Shown here in pieces: positions 32,999-42,686 of a stretch of 64,000 nt of DNA (its first letter is position 1; every line of letters starts with the position of its first letter). The position numbers were made by a program, and so were the translations under genes. The notes under the pieces were generated by a model that was given only the letters and a program-made list of their open reading frames with translations, had not been told where the DNA came from and made no database searches. This stretch comes from Streptomyces lanatus (GTDB lineage Bacteria > Actinomycetota > Actinomycetes > Streptomycetales > Streptomycetaceae): assembly GCF_014655715.1 (NCBI RefSeq), contig NZ_BNBM01000006.1:372001-436000 (forward strand). Direction: 5' to 3'.

Positions 32999-33220
32999 CT
33001 ACAGCTTGGTCATCTTGGAGTACGGGCTCAGGATCCGCATCTGCGCGGAGCCGAAATCGACGAGCGCCGCGACTCCGTCCTCGACGCCGATCACGCGGCC
33101 GAGGCCGTACACGTCATGGGTGACCTGATCACCCAGGGCGAAGTGCTTGGGGGCCGGTGCGACCGGCGCCTTGAAGGGGCTGGTAGGCAGGTGACGCTTC
33201 GGTACCGCGGGCTTGGTCAT
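32999..33220 (-). CDS. 73-aa protein with CarD/PcrA-tail-like domain
   Basis: The N-terminal 27 residues are basic and Pro-rich (MTKPAVPKRHLPTSPFKAPV). The rest, GDQVTHDVYGLGRVIGVEDG through LVDFGSAQMRILSP, is a small SH3/Tudor-like barrel resembling the CarD N-terminus and the C-terminal domain of PcrA/UvrD, both of which bind RNA polymerase. A role at RNA polymerase is plausible but unproven. ATG at 33220; there is no strong Shine-Dalgarno, and CATACT 5 nt upstream may be a -10 of a leaderless message. The TAG stop is followed by an open frame. Confidence 0.8.
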   Translation of the reverse strand: MTKPAVPKRHLPTSPFKAPVAPAPKHFALGDQVTHDVYGLGRVIGVEDGVAALVDFGSAQMRILSPYSKMTKL

Positions 33221-33440
33221 GGCTCAGTATGAGCGCACGCCGACCCCGCCCGCTGTGGCCATCGGCACAGAACCTGACTCCGACGACCGAGCAGCTCCTT
33301 GACCTGGGGTTTCGAGATACAGACTCGTGGCCGGCACAGCACAGGCACCGGCACCATGCACCATGCCCGCCTAGAGGCGTCCACCTCTCAGCCACCTGCC
33401 ACCGCTGACCGTGGCATGCCAGTGAACCGCAACCAGAAAC

Positions 33441-33478
33441 GTCGAAGGGCCCCACCGCGAACGGTGGGGCCCTTCGAC
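33441..33478 (-). terminator. Perfect 17-bp terminator hairpin (copy 2)
   Basis: Identical over 38 bp, plus three flanking bases, to the hairpin at 32735-32772. It lies 20 nt past the 3' end of tRNA-Ser(GGA) and would terminate that transcript. Confidence 0.8.
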
Positions 33479-33497
33479 ATCGTGCCCGGTGAGGCAC

Positions 33498-33585
33498 TGG
33501 CGGAGGATACGAGATTCGAACTCGTGAGGGGTTGCCCCCAACACGCTTTCCAAGCGTGCGCCCTAGGCCTCTAGGCGAATCCTCC
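33498..33585 (-). tRNA. tRNA-Ser, anticodon GGA
   Basis: Acceptor GGAGGAT pairs with ATCCTCC. Anticodon arm CACGC-TTGGAAA-GCGTG gives GGA. Class II variable arm, GTTCGAATC T loop, G discriminator and encoded CCA (33500-33498). Confidence 0.95.
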
Positions 33586-33661
33586 GCCGGAAACATTACA
33601 TGACCGAGAGGAGTGCTCGCGAACTCGTTCCTACCCGCTGACGTCGGGTACTCTTTGCGCA

Positions 33662-33747
33662 GCCCCTCACGCGGCGCTATCTGACTGAACTCCCCCAGGG
33701 CCGGAAGGCAGCAAGGGTAGGTCGGCTCTGGCGGGTGCGTGGGGGGC
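33662..33747 (+). ncRNA. ffs: Signal recognition particle RNA (4.5S type)
   Basis: It contains the invariant SRP domain IV core with GGCCGGAAGGCAGCAAGGG at about 33699-33717, the asymmetric loop and GGAA-type tetraloop that bind Ffh. The outer ends pair (GCCCCTCACGC with GCGTGGGGGGC, one wobble). The short bacterial form upstream of dnaX is the usual streptomycete location. The ends are estimated from pairing. Confidence 0.9.
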
Positions 33748-33798
33748 GTCTGCGTTGCCGGGGTGGCTCAGGCGCGGGGCTGGTTGTCAGTGGGCGCC

Positions 33799-33804
33799 TA
33801 TAAC
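33799..33804 (+). promoter_or_regulatory. Candidate -10 box of dnaX (leaderless)
   Basis: TATAAC lies 9 nt before the GTG at 33814 and no Shine-Dalgarno precedes the GTG. This suggests transcription starting at or a few bases before the start codon. No clear -35. Confidence 0.4.
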
Positions 33805-33813
33805 CTCGTATGC

Positions 33814-36156
33814 GTGTCGTCTCTCGCGCTGTACCGCCGCTATCGCCCGGAGTCGTTCGCCGAGGTCATCGGGCAGGAGCATGTCACCGACCCGTTGCAG
33901 CAGGCGCTGCGGAACAACCGGGTCAATCACGCGTACCTGTTCAGCGGTCCGCGCGGATGCGGCAAGACGACCAGCGCGCGGATCCTGGCCCGCTGTCTGA
34001 ACTGTGAGCAAGGTCCCACGCCCACCCCGTGCGGGGAGTGCCAGTCCTGCCAGGACCTGGCCAGGAACGGGCCGGGTTCCATCGACGTCATCGAGATCGA
34101 CGCCGCTTCGCACGGTGGTGTCGATGATGCTCGTGAGCTGCGCGAGAAGGCCTTCTTCGGGCCCGCGAGCAGCCGGTACAAGATCTACATCATCGACGAG
34201 GCCCACATGGTCACGTCGGCCGGTTTCAACGCCCTGCTCAAGGTCGTCGAGGAGCCGCCCGAGCATCTGAAGTTCATCTTCGCCACCACCGAGCCCGAGA
34301 AGGTCATCGGGACGATCCGGTCGCGGACCCATCACTACCCCTTCCGGCTCGTGCCGCCCGGCACACTGCGGGACTACCTCGGCGAGGTGTGCGGCCGCGA
34401 GAACATGGCCGTCGAGGAAGGCGTGCTCCCGCTCGTCGTGCGCGCCGGCGCCGGGTCCGTGCGTGACTCCATGTCCGTCATGGACCAGCTCCTCGCCGGC
34501 GCGAAGGACGAGGGCGTGACGTATGCCATGGCCACCTCGCTGCTCGGGTACACCGACGGGTCCCTCCTCGACTCCGTCGTCGAGGCCTTCGCCACCGGGG
34601 ACGGGGCCGCCGCCTTCGAGGTCGTCGACCGTGTCATCGAGGGCGGCAACGACCCGCGTCGCTTCGTCACCGACCTGCTCGAGCGGCTGCGGGACCTCGT
34701 CATCCTCGCCGCCGTGCCGGACGCCACCGAGAAGGGGCTCATCGACGCCCCCGCAGATGTCCTGGAGCGCATGCAGGCCCAGGCAGGCACCTTCGGCGCC
34801 GCCGAGCTCAGCCGCGCCGCCGACCTCGTCAACGAGGGCCTGACCGAGATGCGGGGCGCCAACTCGCCCCGACTCCAGCTCGAGCTGATCTGCGCCCGCG
34901 TGCTGCTGCCGGCCGCGTACGGGGACCAGCGCTCGGTCATGGCCCGGCTGGACCGCCTGGAGCGAGGCGTCAATCTCTCCGGCGGGGGTGGTGCGGGTGG
35001 CGGCATGCCTGCCGCGCCCGCCATGCCTGCGATGGGGTACGTGCCCGGGCCCGAGGGGCACGGCTATCCGTCGACTCCGGATGCCCAGGGGGGCGCCTCC
35101 GCCGCGCCCGTTCCGCCGGGTGGCGGGCCTGCCGCGGCTCGGGCCGCCGTACGGGGCGGGGGTGCTCCGGCGGGTGCCGCCCCGGTGGCGGGGGCGGCTC
35201 CGTCGGAGAGCGGTCAGCCACCGCAGCAGCCCCAGCAGCCCCAGCCCCAGCAGCCGTCGCAACAGCCCCAGCAGCCTCAGTCCCCCCAGGAACCCTCAGC
35301 CCCAGCCCCCGCCCCCGCCCCCGGCGCCTGGCCCACCGCCGCGCCCACGGGTGGCGGCCGACGCCCCGGCGGCTGGCCCACCGCGGCCCCGGCCGGGTCC
35401 GGCGGCGGCACCCCCGCCCCCGCACCCCCGCAGCCCGCGGCACCCGCTCCCGCCACGGGAGCCGCCCCCGCCCCCGGAGCAGCCCCCGCCTACGCACCCC
35501 CGACCGGCGGCCTCGACCCCCGCATGCTCTGGCCGAACATCCTGGAGGCGGTCAAGAACCGCCGCCGCTTCACCTGGATCCTGCTCAGCCAGAACGCCCA
35601 GGTGGCCGGCTTCGACGGCACCACCCTCCAACTCGGCTTCGTCAACGCCGGAGCGCGCGACAACTTCGCGAGCAGCGGCAGCGAGGACGTGCTGAAGCAG
35701 GCGCTGGCCGAGCAGTTCAATGTCCAATGGAAGATCGAGGCGATCATCGACCCGTCGGGCGGCGGCTCGGCTCCTCCGCCGGGCGGCGGCTCCTCCGGCT
35801 TCGGTGGAGGCGGCGGAGGCGGTGGCTACGGCGGCGGAGGCACCGGCGGCCAAGCGGGCCAAGGCGGTGGCGGCCACGGCGGTGGCGGTACGGCCGCCCC
35901 ACGCCCGTCCGCCCCCCAGTCGACGCCCGCGACACCCACCCCACCCCCGGCAGTCCCGTCGGCTCCCTCCACCAGCCCCACACCGGCCCCCCAGCCCCCC
36001 ACCTCGTCCGCCCCGGAGTCCCACGCCCCGGTCGCCCCCGAGGACGACATCCCCGAGGACGACGACCCGGACCTCAACGAGTCGGCCCTCTCCGGGTACG
36101 ACCTGATCGTGCGGGAGCTGGGGGCGACGGTGGTGGAGGAGTTCACGAACGAGTAG
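33814..36156 (+). CDS. dnaX: DNA polymerase III clamp-loader subunit tau/gamma
   Basis: A 780-aa DnaX. The AAA+ module (about 1-225) starts LYRRYRPESFAEVIGQEHV, with Walker A GPRGCGKTT, a zinc knuckle of four Cys in CLNC..CGECQSC, Walker B YIIDEAHM and an SRT sensor. The collar domain follows to about 365. A long low-complexity region then holds Pro/Gln and Gly repeats. A folded segment with LWPNILEAVKNRRRFTWILL near 570-590 corresponds to the tau polymerase-binding part, followed by more Gly/Pro-rich sequence. GTG at 33814 restores the normal VSSLALYRRYRP start; longer readings run into the SRP RNA gene. Confidence 0.95.
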   Translation: MSSLALYRRYRPESFAEVIGQEHVTDPLQQALRNNRVNHAYLFSGPRGCGKTTSARILARCLNCEQGPTPTPCGECQSCQDLARNGPGSIDVIEIDAASHGGVDDARELREKAFFGPASSRYKIYIIDEAHMVTSAGFNALLKVVEEPPEHLKFIFATTEPEKVIGTIRSRTHHYPFRLVPPGTLRDYLGEVCGRENMAVEEGVLPLVVRAGAGSVRDSMSVMDQLLAGAKDEGVTYAMATSLLGYTDGSLLDSVVEAFATGDGAAAFEVVDRVIEGGNDPRRFVTDLLERLRDLVILAAVPDATEKGLIDAPADVLERMQAQAGTFGAAELSRAADLVNEGLTEMRGANSPRLQLELICARVLLPAAYGDQRSVMARLDRLERGVNLSGGGGAGGGMPAAPAMPAMGYVPGPEGHGYPSTPDAQGGASAAPVPPGGGPAAARAAVRGGGAPAGAAPVAGAAPSESGQPPQQPQQPQPQQPSQQPQQPQSPQEPSAPAPAPAPGAWPTAAPTGGGRRPGGWPTAAPAGSGGGTPAPAPPQPAAPAPATGAAPAPGAAPAYAPPTGGLDPRMLWPNILEAVKNRRRFTWILLSQNAQVAGFDGTTLQLGFVNAGARDNFASSGSEDVLKQALAEQFNVQWKIEAIIDPSGGGSAPPPGGGSSGFGGGGGGGGYGGGGTGGQAGQGGGGHGGGGTAAPRPSAPQSTPATPTPPPAVPSAPSTSPTPAPQPPTSSAPESHAPVAPEDDIPEDDDPDLNESALSGYDLIVRELGATVVEEFTNE

Positions 36157-36242
36157 CCCTCGCAGCCGGTACCGGCCGTCACTTGGAGGAACGCACAGGT
36201 CACCAACCCCCGACCCCTCGGCACCTCGCACAAGAACCCCGT

Positions 36243-36248
36243 TAGGCT
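36243..36248 (+). promoter_or_regulatory. Candidate -10 box of purD (leaderless)
   Basis: TAGGCT ends exactly 7 nt before the purD GTG at 36256, with no Shine-Dalgarno in between. Confidence 0.4.
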
Positions 36249-36255
36249 GACCCCC

Positions 36256-37506
<1,251 letters not shown>

Positions 37507-37528
37507 CCCGCACTCCCGATAAACCGGA

Positions 37529-37562
37529 CAGGCCCCGAATCCGTCTCAGGAGTCGGGGCCTG
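37529..37562 (+). terminator. Terminator of purD
   Basis: CAGGCCCCGA pairs with TCGGGGCCTG around a 14-nt loop, 22 nt after the purD stop, followed by ACCCTTTTC. Confidence 0.75.
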
Positions 37563-37864
37563 ACCCTTTTCAAAGCCCGAAGCCCGAAGCCCCGCACTCT
37601 GAGCTCGGCGACTGGACTTTGTTCAGGATCAGGGGCCTGATCCTCGCTGTACGTCATCCACCTCTCCCCAAAGCCATTCCATCGAGTGACCGATGCCCCA
37701 TCCGGCTGACGTGGGTCGACGCCCCAACTAGGGTGCGGCGCAAAGCGTTCCGGCACTTGGCCCACCGGCATTGCGATGTCAGTGGTGGGTGCCACAGTGG
37801 GGGAGTGAGCAAAGCCAGGACAGTTCGGACAGCCAGGGCAGCGCGGAGGGGGTGAGGTCCGGCC
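37563..37864. other. Non-coding stretch with a 9-bp palindrome
   Basis: No gene is convincing here. AGGATCAGG-GG-CCTGATCCT at 37625-37644 is a perfect inverted repeat with a 2-nt centre and could be an operator for the downstream membrane-protein gene. GGAGG-type ribosome-binding sequence appears just before 37865. Confidence 0.5.
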
Positions 37865-39847
37865 GTGACCGGTATGGGTGTGGAGATGGGTGCGCAGGCC
37901 GCGCGTGCCCGGGCCCTCGCGGTGCTGCGCATCCGCAGCCGCGCGCTGGCCATCGCCCTGCTTCCCGCAGCGGTCTCCGTGGTGCTGCTCACCGGCGCCT
38001 CCACCGGCCATCTCGTGGGACCCGGCTGGCATGTCATGCGCTGGGTCGTCACCCCGATCGCCGTGCTCGTCCTGCTCGCCGCCGCCGTCATCGCCTTGGT
38101 GGTCGCCCGCGCCCGCCCCGCCGTCACTCCGACGGTCCCGATCGCCGAGGAGCAGGCCCCGGATCTGTACCGGCTGGTGCGCGACCTCGCCGACCGCCTC
38201 GACGTCCCCGCCCCGTCCGCGATAGCGCTCACCCCGGACTGCGACAGCTGGCTGGAGGACCGCACCCACCCGGCCCATGGCCCGCCCCCGGCCGAGCACC
38301 GCGACGACCACGGGCTCGACGGCCGCCAGGGCAATGGCCGGCAGAGCAACGGCCTGCACGGCGGAAGCACCCGCGGCGCCCATCGCCGTACGCCGGCCGC
38401 CCCGGTCCTCGTCATCGGCTCCCCGTTCCTGTGGTGGATGCGCGTCGGCGAGCTGCGCGCGGTGCTCGCCCCGGTCGTCGCCGGTACGGGACCTTCGGCG
38501 CACCCGGACATAGCCCTGGCCCGGCGCTTCGTCCGGGGCCTGGACGCCGCCGTGGCCGTCGGCTCCACGCGCGGCCGCTGCCCGGGTTCGCGCGCGGTGT
38601 GCGCGGGCCTCGGCTGGGTCGCGCGGGTGCTGCTGCGCAGCTGCCGGGAGCACGCCACCGAGATGGAGCGGGGCGTGGCCGCCGCGGCCGCCGAGCGTGC
38701 ACAGGCTGTGGATTACGGACTGCGGATCGTCGCCCAGGAACAGGTCGGGCTGGCGTACGCGGGCTGGGACCGGCTGCTGACGCGGGTCGCGCTGCCGGCC
38801 TGGCGGATGGGCCGCTGGCCCTCCCGGCTGGACGCGGGCGTCGTCGCCGCCCTCACCGAGCTGTCCCGCCGGGACCGGCTGGCCGAGGGCTTCGCCTCCC
38901 GGCTCGGCGAGCGCCCCGCCTGCGATCTGCTCGAAGAGCCCGGCGTGGTCGACGAGGCCACCTCGCTCCTCGCCGCCCGGCTCTTCCACGGCGGCCCGGC
39001 CGAGTCCGGCCCGGACTGGTCCCCGGTGGACTGGCAGGCGTATCCGGAGGAGGTCGTCGACCGCAAGTGGCGCACCGACGCGGCCCGCCTCCACCGTGTC
39101 CTCGACGCCCTCGGCGTCCGCCGCACCACCGACACCTCCCCGGAGACCGACGGCCCGACCCTGGCCCGCGTCCTGGACCACCTGGCGACCCCACGGGGCA
39201 CCACCACCGACCCCGCCTCGACCGACCGGCCTGCCGACACCGACCCCGCCTCCGCCGACGGGCCTGTCGACACCACCTCCGCCCACCGCCCCGCCGGAGA
39301 CCAGCAAGCGATTGCCACGTCCGACCCGTCCAACCCGTCCACGGCGGACACCCAGCCTCCGCCGCCCGCCGCCCGGGAACCCAAACCCTCCAAGGCCCCC
39401 AAACTCCCCTACGCCGCCATGGCGGAAGACCACCCCACCGACGACCAGGAAACCGAGCGCAGCTCCGCCCTCGCCGCCGGTCTGACCGCGGAGCTGGCCC
39501 GCGAGGAGGCCGCGACCCCCGGGAAGCGCAGCGACTCCCCGGCCGTCGACGCCACCTTCCTGGACATCGGCGCGCTCCCGCTCTTCCCGCTCCAACCACC
39601 GCGCACCTCACGGGAGTTGCTCACCGACCATGTGACGGCGATGGTCTGCTGCGCCGCGATGGACACCGCGGGCGCCGCCCCCGGTCTGGACTGGCTCGAC
39701 GGCCCCACCCTCCTCATCGACGGCGTACGGGCCGCCGACCTGACCCCCCGGGTCCTGAGCCTCATCGAGGAGGGCGACGCGGTGCCTCTGCGGGCCTGGC
39801 TCGTGGAGTCGGGGATACGCCCGGAGAAGCCGGTACGGCTGGTCTGA
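37865..39847 (+). CDS. Membrane protein with degenerate M48-peptidase-like domain
   Basis: A 660-aa protein with two transmembrane helices (about 27-50 and 58-82). The next segment tracks HtpX/Ste24-like M48 peptidases: APDLYRLVRDLADRLDVPAP at 98-117, then VLVIGSPFLWWM and GELRAVLAPVVAG at 195-207. The position of the zinc motif HExxH is occupied by APVVAG, so the protein cannot be a normal M48 protease. A hydrophilic insert (about 132-178) and a long Thr/Pro/Asp-rich region (about 425-560) are low complexity. The C-terminal 100 residues are conserved-looking. GTG at 37865. Probably a scaffold or regulator; function unknown. Confidence 0.8.
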   Translation: MTGMGVEMGAQAARARALAVLRIRSRALAIALLPAAVSVVLLTGASTGHLVGPGWHVMRWVVTPIAVLVLLAAAVIALVVARARPAVTPTVPIAEEQAPDLYRLVRDLADRLDVPAPSAIALTPDCDSWLEDRTHPAHGPPPAEHRDDHGLDGRQGNGRQSNGLHGGSTRGAHRRTPAAPVLVIGSPFLWWMRVGELRAVLAPVVAGTGPSAHPDIALARRFVRGLDAAVAVGSTRGRCPGSRAVCAGLGWVARVLLRSCREHATEMERGVAAAAAERAQAVDYGLRIVAQEQVGLAYAGWDRLLTRVALPAWRMGRWPSRLDAGVVAALTELSRRDRLAEGFASRLGERPACDLLEEPGVVDEATSLLAARLFHGGPAESGPDWSPVDWQAYPEEVVDRKWRTDAARLHRVLDALGVRRTTDTSPETDGPTLARVLDHLATPRGTTTDPASTDRPADTDPASADGPVDTTSAHRPAGDQQAIATSDPSNPSTADTQPPPPAAREPKPSKAPKLPYAAMAEDHPTDDQETERSSALAAGLTAELAREEAATPGKRSDSPAVDATFLDIGALPLFPLQPPRTSRELLTDHVTAMVCCAAMDTAGAAPGLDWLDGPTLLIDGVRAADLTPRVLSLIEEGDAVPLRAWLVESGIRPEKPVRLV

Positions 39848-40073
39848 AGCCGGAGTCCCCGGTTCCACTTTCGGCCAATTCGCAACGAATAGTGACAGGA
39901 TGCGTGCGCAATGTGATGTGCTGGGATCGATAGCGCATATGGCAAGGGCTTACGACATACGACAGACACACAAAAGCCCAGGCCCGCACCAGCCACACCG
40001 CGCCAGACGCACGCACCGCATCAAGGACACCGCTCGGCGCACCACCACGGGGGAACGAGGGAGGGGTACGGCC

Positions 40074-41564
40074 ATGGGCTCGGAGCAGATCCGCCGCTGG
40101 GAGTCGGGAGCACTCGCGCACGCCGTCACGGACCCCTTCGGCCAGGGCCCGGTCCCCTGGCTGCGCGGCAACGTCACCTACTTCGACGACACCGGCCAGG
40201 TCGTCCCCTGGTACGTCGACGGCCAGGCCCACCCCCCGACGCCCGGCACCCACAGCATCCCCGCCCCACGCAGCGCGGGCCCGCGTTCCGCCGACGACGT
40301 CCACCGTCAGATCAAGGGCTTCATCTCCACCGGCGCGGTCGCCCCCGGCGAGGCGGTCGACTTCCACATCACCGTGGACCCGCCGCAGGAGTTCGCCGTC
40401 GACATCTACCGCATCGGCCACTACGGCGGCCACGGCGCGGCCAAGATCACCACCAGCCCGCGTCTCTCCGGCATCGTGCAGCCCCCGCCGCTGACGGCCG
40501 ACCGCACCGTCTCCTGCCACCACTGGTGGCTGTCCTGGCGCCTGCAGATCCCGAGCTTCTGGAGCATCGGGGCGTATGTCGCCGTCCTCACCACCGCCGA
40601 CGGCTACCGCTCCCACATCCCCTTCACCGTCCGCGACAACCACCCCGCGGATCTGCTCCTGCTCCTCCCCGACGTCACCTGGCAGGCCTACAACCTCTAC
40701 CCCGAGGACGGCCACACCGGCGCCAGCCTCTACCACGCCTGGGACGACGACGGCCGGCTGCTCGGCGAGGCCGACGCCGCCACGACCGTCTCGTTCGACC
40801 GCCCGTACGCGGGCGCGGGCCTCCCCCTGCACGTGGGCCACGCCTACGACTTCATCCGCTGGGCCGAGCGCTACGGCTACGACATCGCCTACGCCGACGC
40901 CCGCGACCTGCACGGCGGCCACATCGACCCCACCCGTTACCGCGGCCTGGTCTTCCCCGGCCACGACGAGTACTGGTCGAGCAATATGCGCCGCACCGTG
41001 GAGCTGGCCCGCGAGAACGGCACCTCGCTCGTCTTCCTCTCCGCCAACTCCATGTACTGGCAGGTCGAGTTGGCCCCCTCCCCGTCCGGCGTCCCCGACC
41101 GCCTGCTCACCTGCCGCAAGCGCAAGGGCCCCGGCCGCCCGGTCCTGTGGCGCGAGATCGACCGGCCCGAGCAGGAGGTGATCGGCATCCAGTACGCGGG
41201 TCAGGTCCCCGAGCCGCGGCCCCTGATCGTCCGCAATGCCGACCACTGGCTGTGGGAGGCCACCGGCGCGCATGAGGGCGACGGCATCGACGGCCTGGTC
41301 GCGGGCGAGGCCGACCGCTACTTCCCGCGCGCCCCGCTGCCCGAGCACGAGGAGCGCATCCTGCTCGCCCACTCCCCGTACACCGACAAGGAGGGCGCCC
41401 TCCGCCACCAGGAGACGTCCCTCTACCGCGCCCCCTCCGGCGCCCTGGTCTTCGCCTCCGGCACCTTCGCCTGGTCCCCGGCGCTGGACCGCCCGGGCCA
41501 TGTCGACGCCCGCATCCAGCGCGCCACCGCGAACCTCCTGGACCGCATCTGCAAACGTGACTGA
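40074..41564 (+). CDS. N,N-dimethylformamidase beta-subunit-like protein
   Basis: A 496-aa cytoplasmic protein of the DMFase large-subunit C-terminal family. Recognisable parts are VDIYRIGHYGGHGAA at about 122-136, LLLLPDVTWQAYNLYPEDG near 197-215, FPGHDEYWSSNMRRTVELA near 293-311, and a C-terminal VFASGTFAWSPALD. The Tyr and Glu residues that bind mononuclear iron in DMFase may sit in the YNLY and HDEYW segments, but I cannot align them exactly. Only a few members have known substrates; actinobacterial ones are uncharacterised. ATG at 40074 with GGGAGGGG 8 nt upstream; the longer reading from 39900 lacks support. Confidence 0.85.
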   Translation: MGSEQIRRWESGALAHAVTDPFGQGPVPWLRGNVTYFDDTGQVVPWYVDGQAHPPTPGTHSIPAPRSAGPRSADDVHRQIKGFISTGAVAPGEAVDFHITVDPPQEFAVDIYRIGHYGGHGAAKITTSPRLSGIVQPPPLTADRTVSCHHWWLSWRLQIPSFWSIGAYVAVLTTADGYRSHIPFTVRDNHPADLLLLLPDVTWQAYNLYPEDGHTGASLYHAWDDDGRLLGEADAATTVSFDRPYAGAGLPLHVGHAYDFIRWAERYGYDIAYADARDLHGGHIDPTRYRGLVFPGHDEYWSSNMRRTVELARENGTSLVFLSANSMYWQVELAPSPSGVPDRLLTCRKRKGPGRPVLWREIDRPEQEVIGIQYAGQVPEPRPLIVRNADHWLWEATGAHEGDGIDGLVAGEADRYFPRAPLPEHEERILLAHSPYTDKEGALRHQETSLYRAPSGALVFASGTFAWSPALDRPGHVDARIQRATANLLDRICKRD

Positions 41565-41647
41565 GCCCACCCAGCACACCCCCAAGTCCAAGGTCAGAGC
41601 CTCATACGGGACAATCAACCCGTTGGACAGAACCACGGGGAGGAACC

Positions 41648-42547
41648 GTGTCCGGATTCGTAGAAAAGCCCGAGCCGATCCAGGTTCCGGGCTTGGTGCA
41701 TCTGCACACCGGCAAGGTGCGCGAGCTGTACCAGAACGAGGCGGGCGACCTCGTGATGGTCGCCAGTGACCGTATGTCCGCCTACGACTGGGTGCTGCCG
41801 ACCGAGATCCCCGACAAGGGCCGCATCCTCACCCAGCTCTCGCTGTGGTGGTTCGACCAGCTCGTCGACCTGGTGCCCAACCACGTCATCAGCACCGACG
41901 TCCCGGCCGGCGCCCCCGCCGACTGGGCGGGCCGCACCCTGGTCTGCAAGTCGCTGAAGATGATCCCGGTCGAGGCCGTGGCCCGCGGCTATCTCACCGG
42001 CTCGGGTCTCGCCGAGTACAACGACTCCCGCACCGTCTGCGGCCTCGCCCTCCCCGAGGGCCTGGTCGACGGCAGCGAGCTGCCCGCCCCGATCTTCACG
42101 CCGGCCACCAAGGCCGCCGTCGGCGAGCACGACGAGAACGTCTCCTACGAGGAGGTCGCCCGCCAGGTCGGCGCCGAGACCGCCGCGCAGCTGCGGCAGG
42201 CCACCCTCGCCGTGTACGCCCGGGGCCGGGACATCGCCCGTGAGCGCGGCATCATCCTCGCCGACACCAAGTTCGAGTTCGGCTTCGACGGGGAGACGCT
42301 GGTCATCGCCGACGAGGTGCTCACCCCGGACTCCTCCCGCTTCTGGCCGGCCGACGAATGGGAGCCGGGCCATGCGCAGCCGTCGTACGACAAGCAGTTC
42401 GTGCGCGACTGGCTGACCTCGCCGGCCTCCGGCTGGGACCGCAAGAGCGAGCAGCCCCCGCCGCCGCTGCCGCAGGAGGTCGTGGAAGCGACCCGTGCGA
42501 AGTACGTGGAGGCGTACGAGCGCCTGACGGGTACGAGCTGGAGCTGA
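41648..42547 (+). CDS. purC: SAICAR synthase
   Basis: A 299-aa phosphoribosylaminoimidazole-succinocarboxamide synthase (CAIR + Asp + ATP to SAICAR). GLVHLHTGKVRELYQNEAGD at the N-terminus and MVASDRMSAYDWVLP are signature segments; PVEAVARGYLTGSG and LADTKFEFGFD line the active site. The length is that of the longer fungal/actinobacterial type. GTG at 41648 with GGGAGG upstream. Followed at once by a terminator and a convergent tRNA. Confidence 0.96.
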   Translation: MSGFVEKPEPIQVPGLVHLHTGKVRELYQNEAGDLVMVASDRMSAYDWVLPTEIPDKGRILTQLSLWWFDQLVDLVPNHVISTDVPAGAPADWAGRTLVCKSLKMIPVEAVARGYLTGSGLAEYNDSRTVCGLALPEGLVDGSELPAPIFTPATKAAVGEHDENVSYEEVARQVGAETAAQLRQATLAVYARGRDIARERGIILADTKFEFGFDGETLVIADEVLTPDSSRFWPADEWEPGHAQPSYDKQFVRDWLTSPASGWDRKSEQPPPPLPQEVVEATRAKYVEAYERLTGTSWS

Positions 42548-42555
42548 CCCAAGAA

Positions 42556-42584
42556 AAAGGCCCCGGTCGATGACCGGGGCCTTT
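42556..42584. terminator. Terminator between purC and tRNA-Gly
   Basis: AAAGGCCCCGGTC, loop GAT, GACCGGGGCCTTT: a perfect 13-bp stem with A and T runs on both sides, so it can end both purC and the convergent tRNA-Gly transcript. Confidence 0.88.
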
Positions 42585-42588
42585 GATC

Positions 42589-42664
42589 TGGAGCGAACGA
42601 CGAGGTTCGAACTCGCGACCTCAACCTTGGCAAGGTTGCGCTCTACCAACTGAGCTACGTTCGC
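42589..42664 (-). tRNA. tRNA-Gly, anticodon GCC (copy 1)
   Basis: Acceptor GCGAACG/CGTTCGC, anticodon arm CAACC-TTGCCAA-GGTTG, T loop GTTCGAAC, discriminator T and encoded CCA. Confidence 0.95.
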
Positions 42665-42686
42665 ATGCGCCGAAGCGCGAGACCCA

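Noticed and set aside
33739..33813. N-terminal extension of dnaX by 25 codons
   Set aside because: It overlaps the SRP RNA and the putative -10 box and does not resemble DnaX; GTG at 33814 restores the conserved start.
35200..35520. CAG/CCC-rich repeat in dnaX as a mobile repeat
   Set aside because: It is an in-frame Pro/Gln/Ala linker in the tau subunit and stays within the coding phase.
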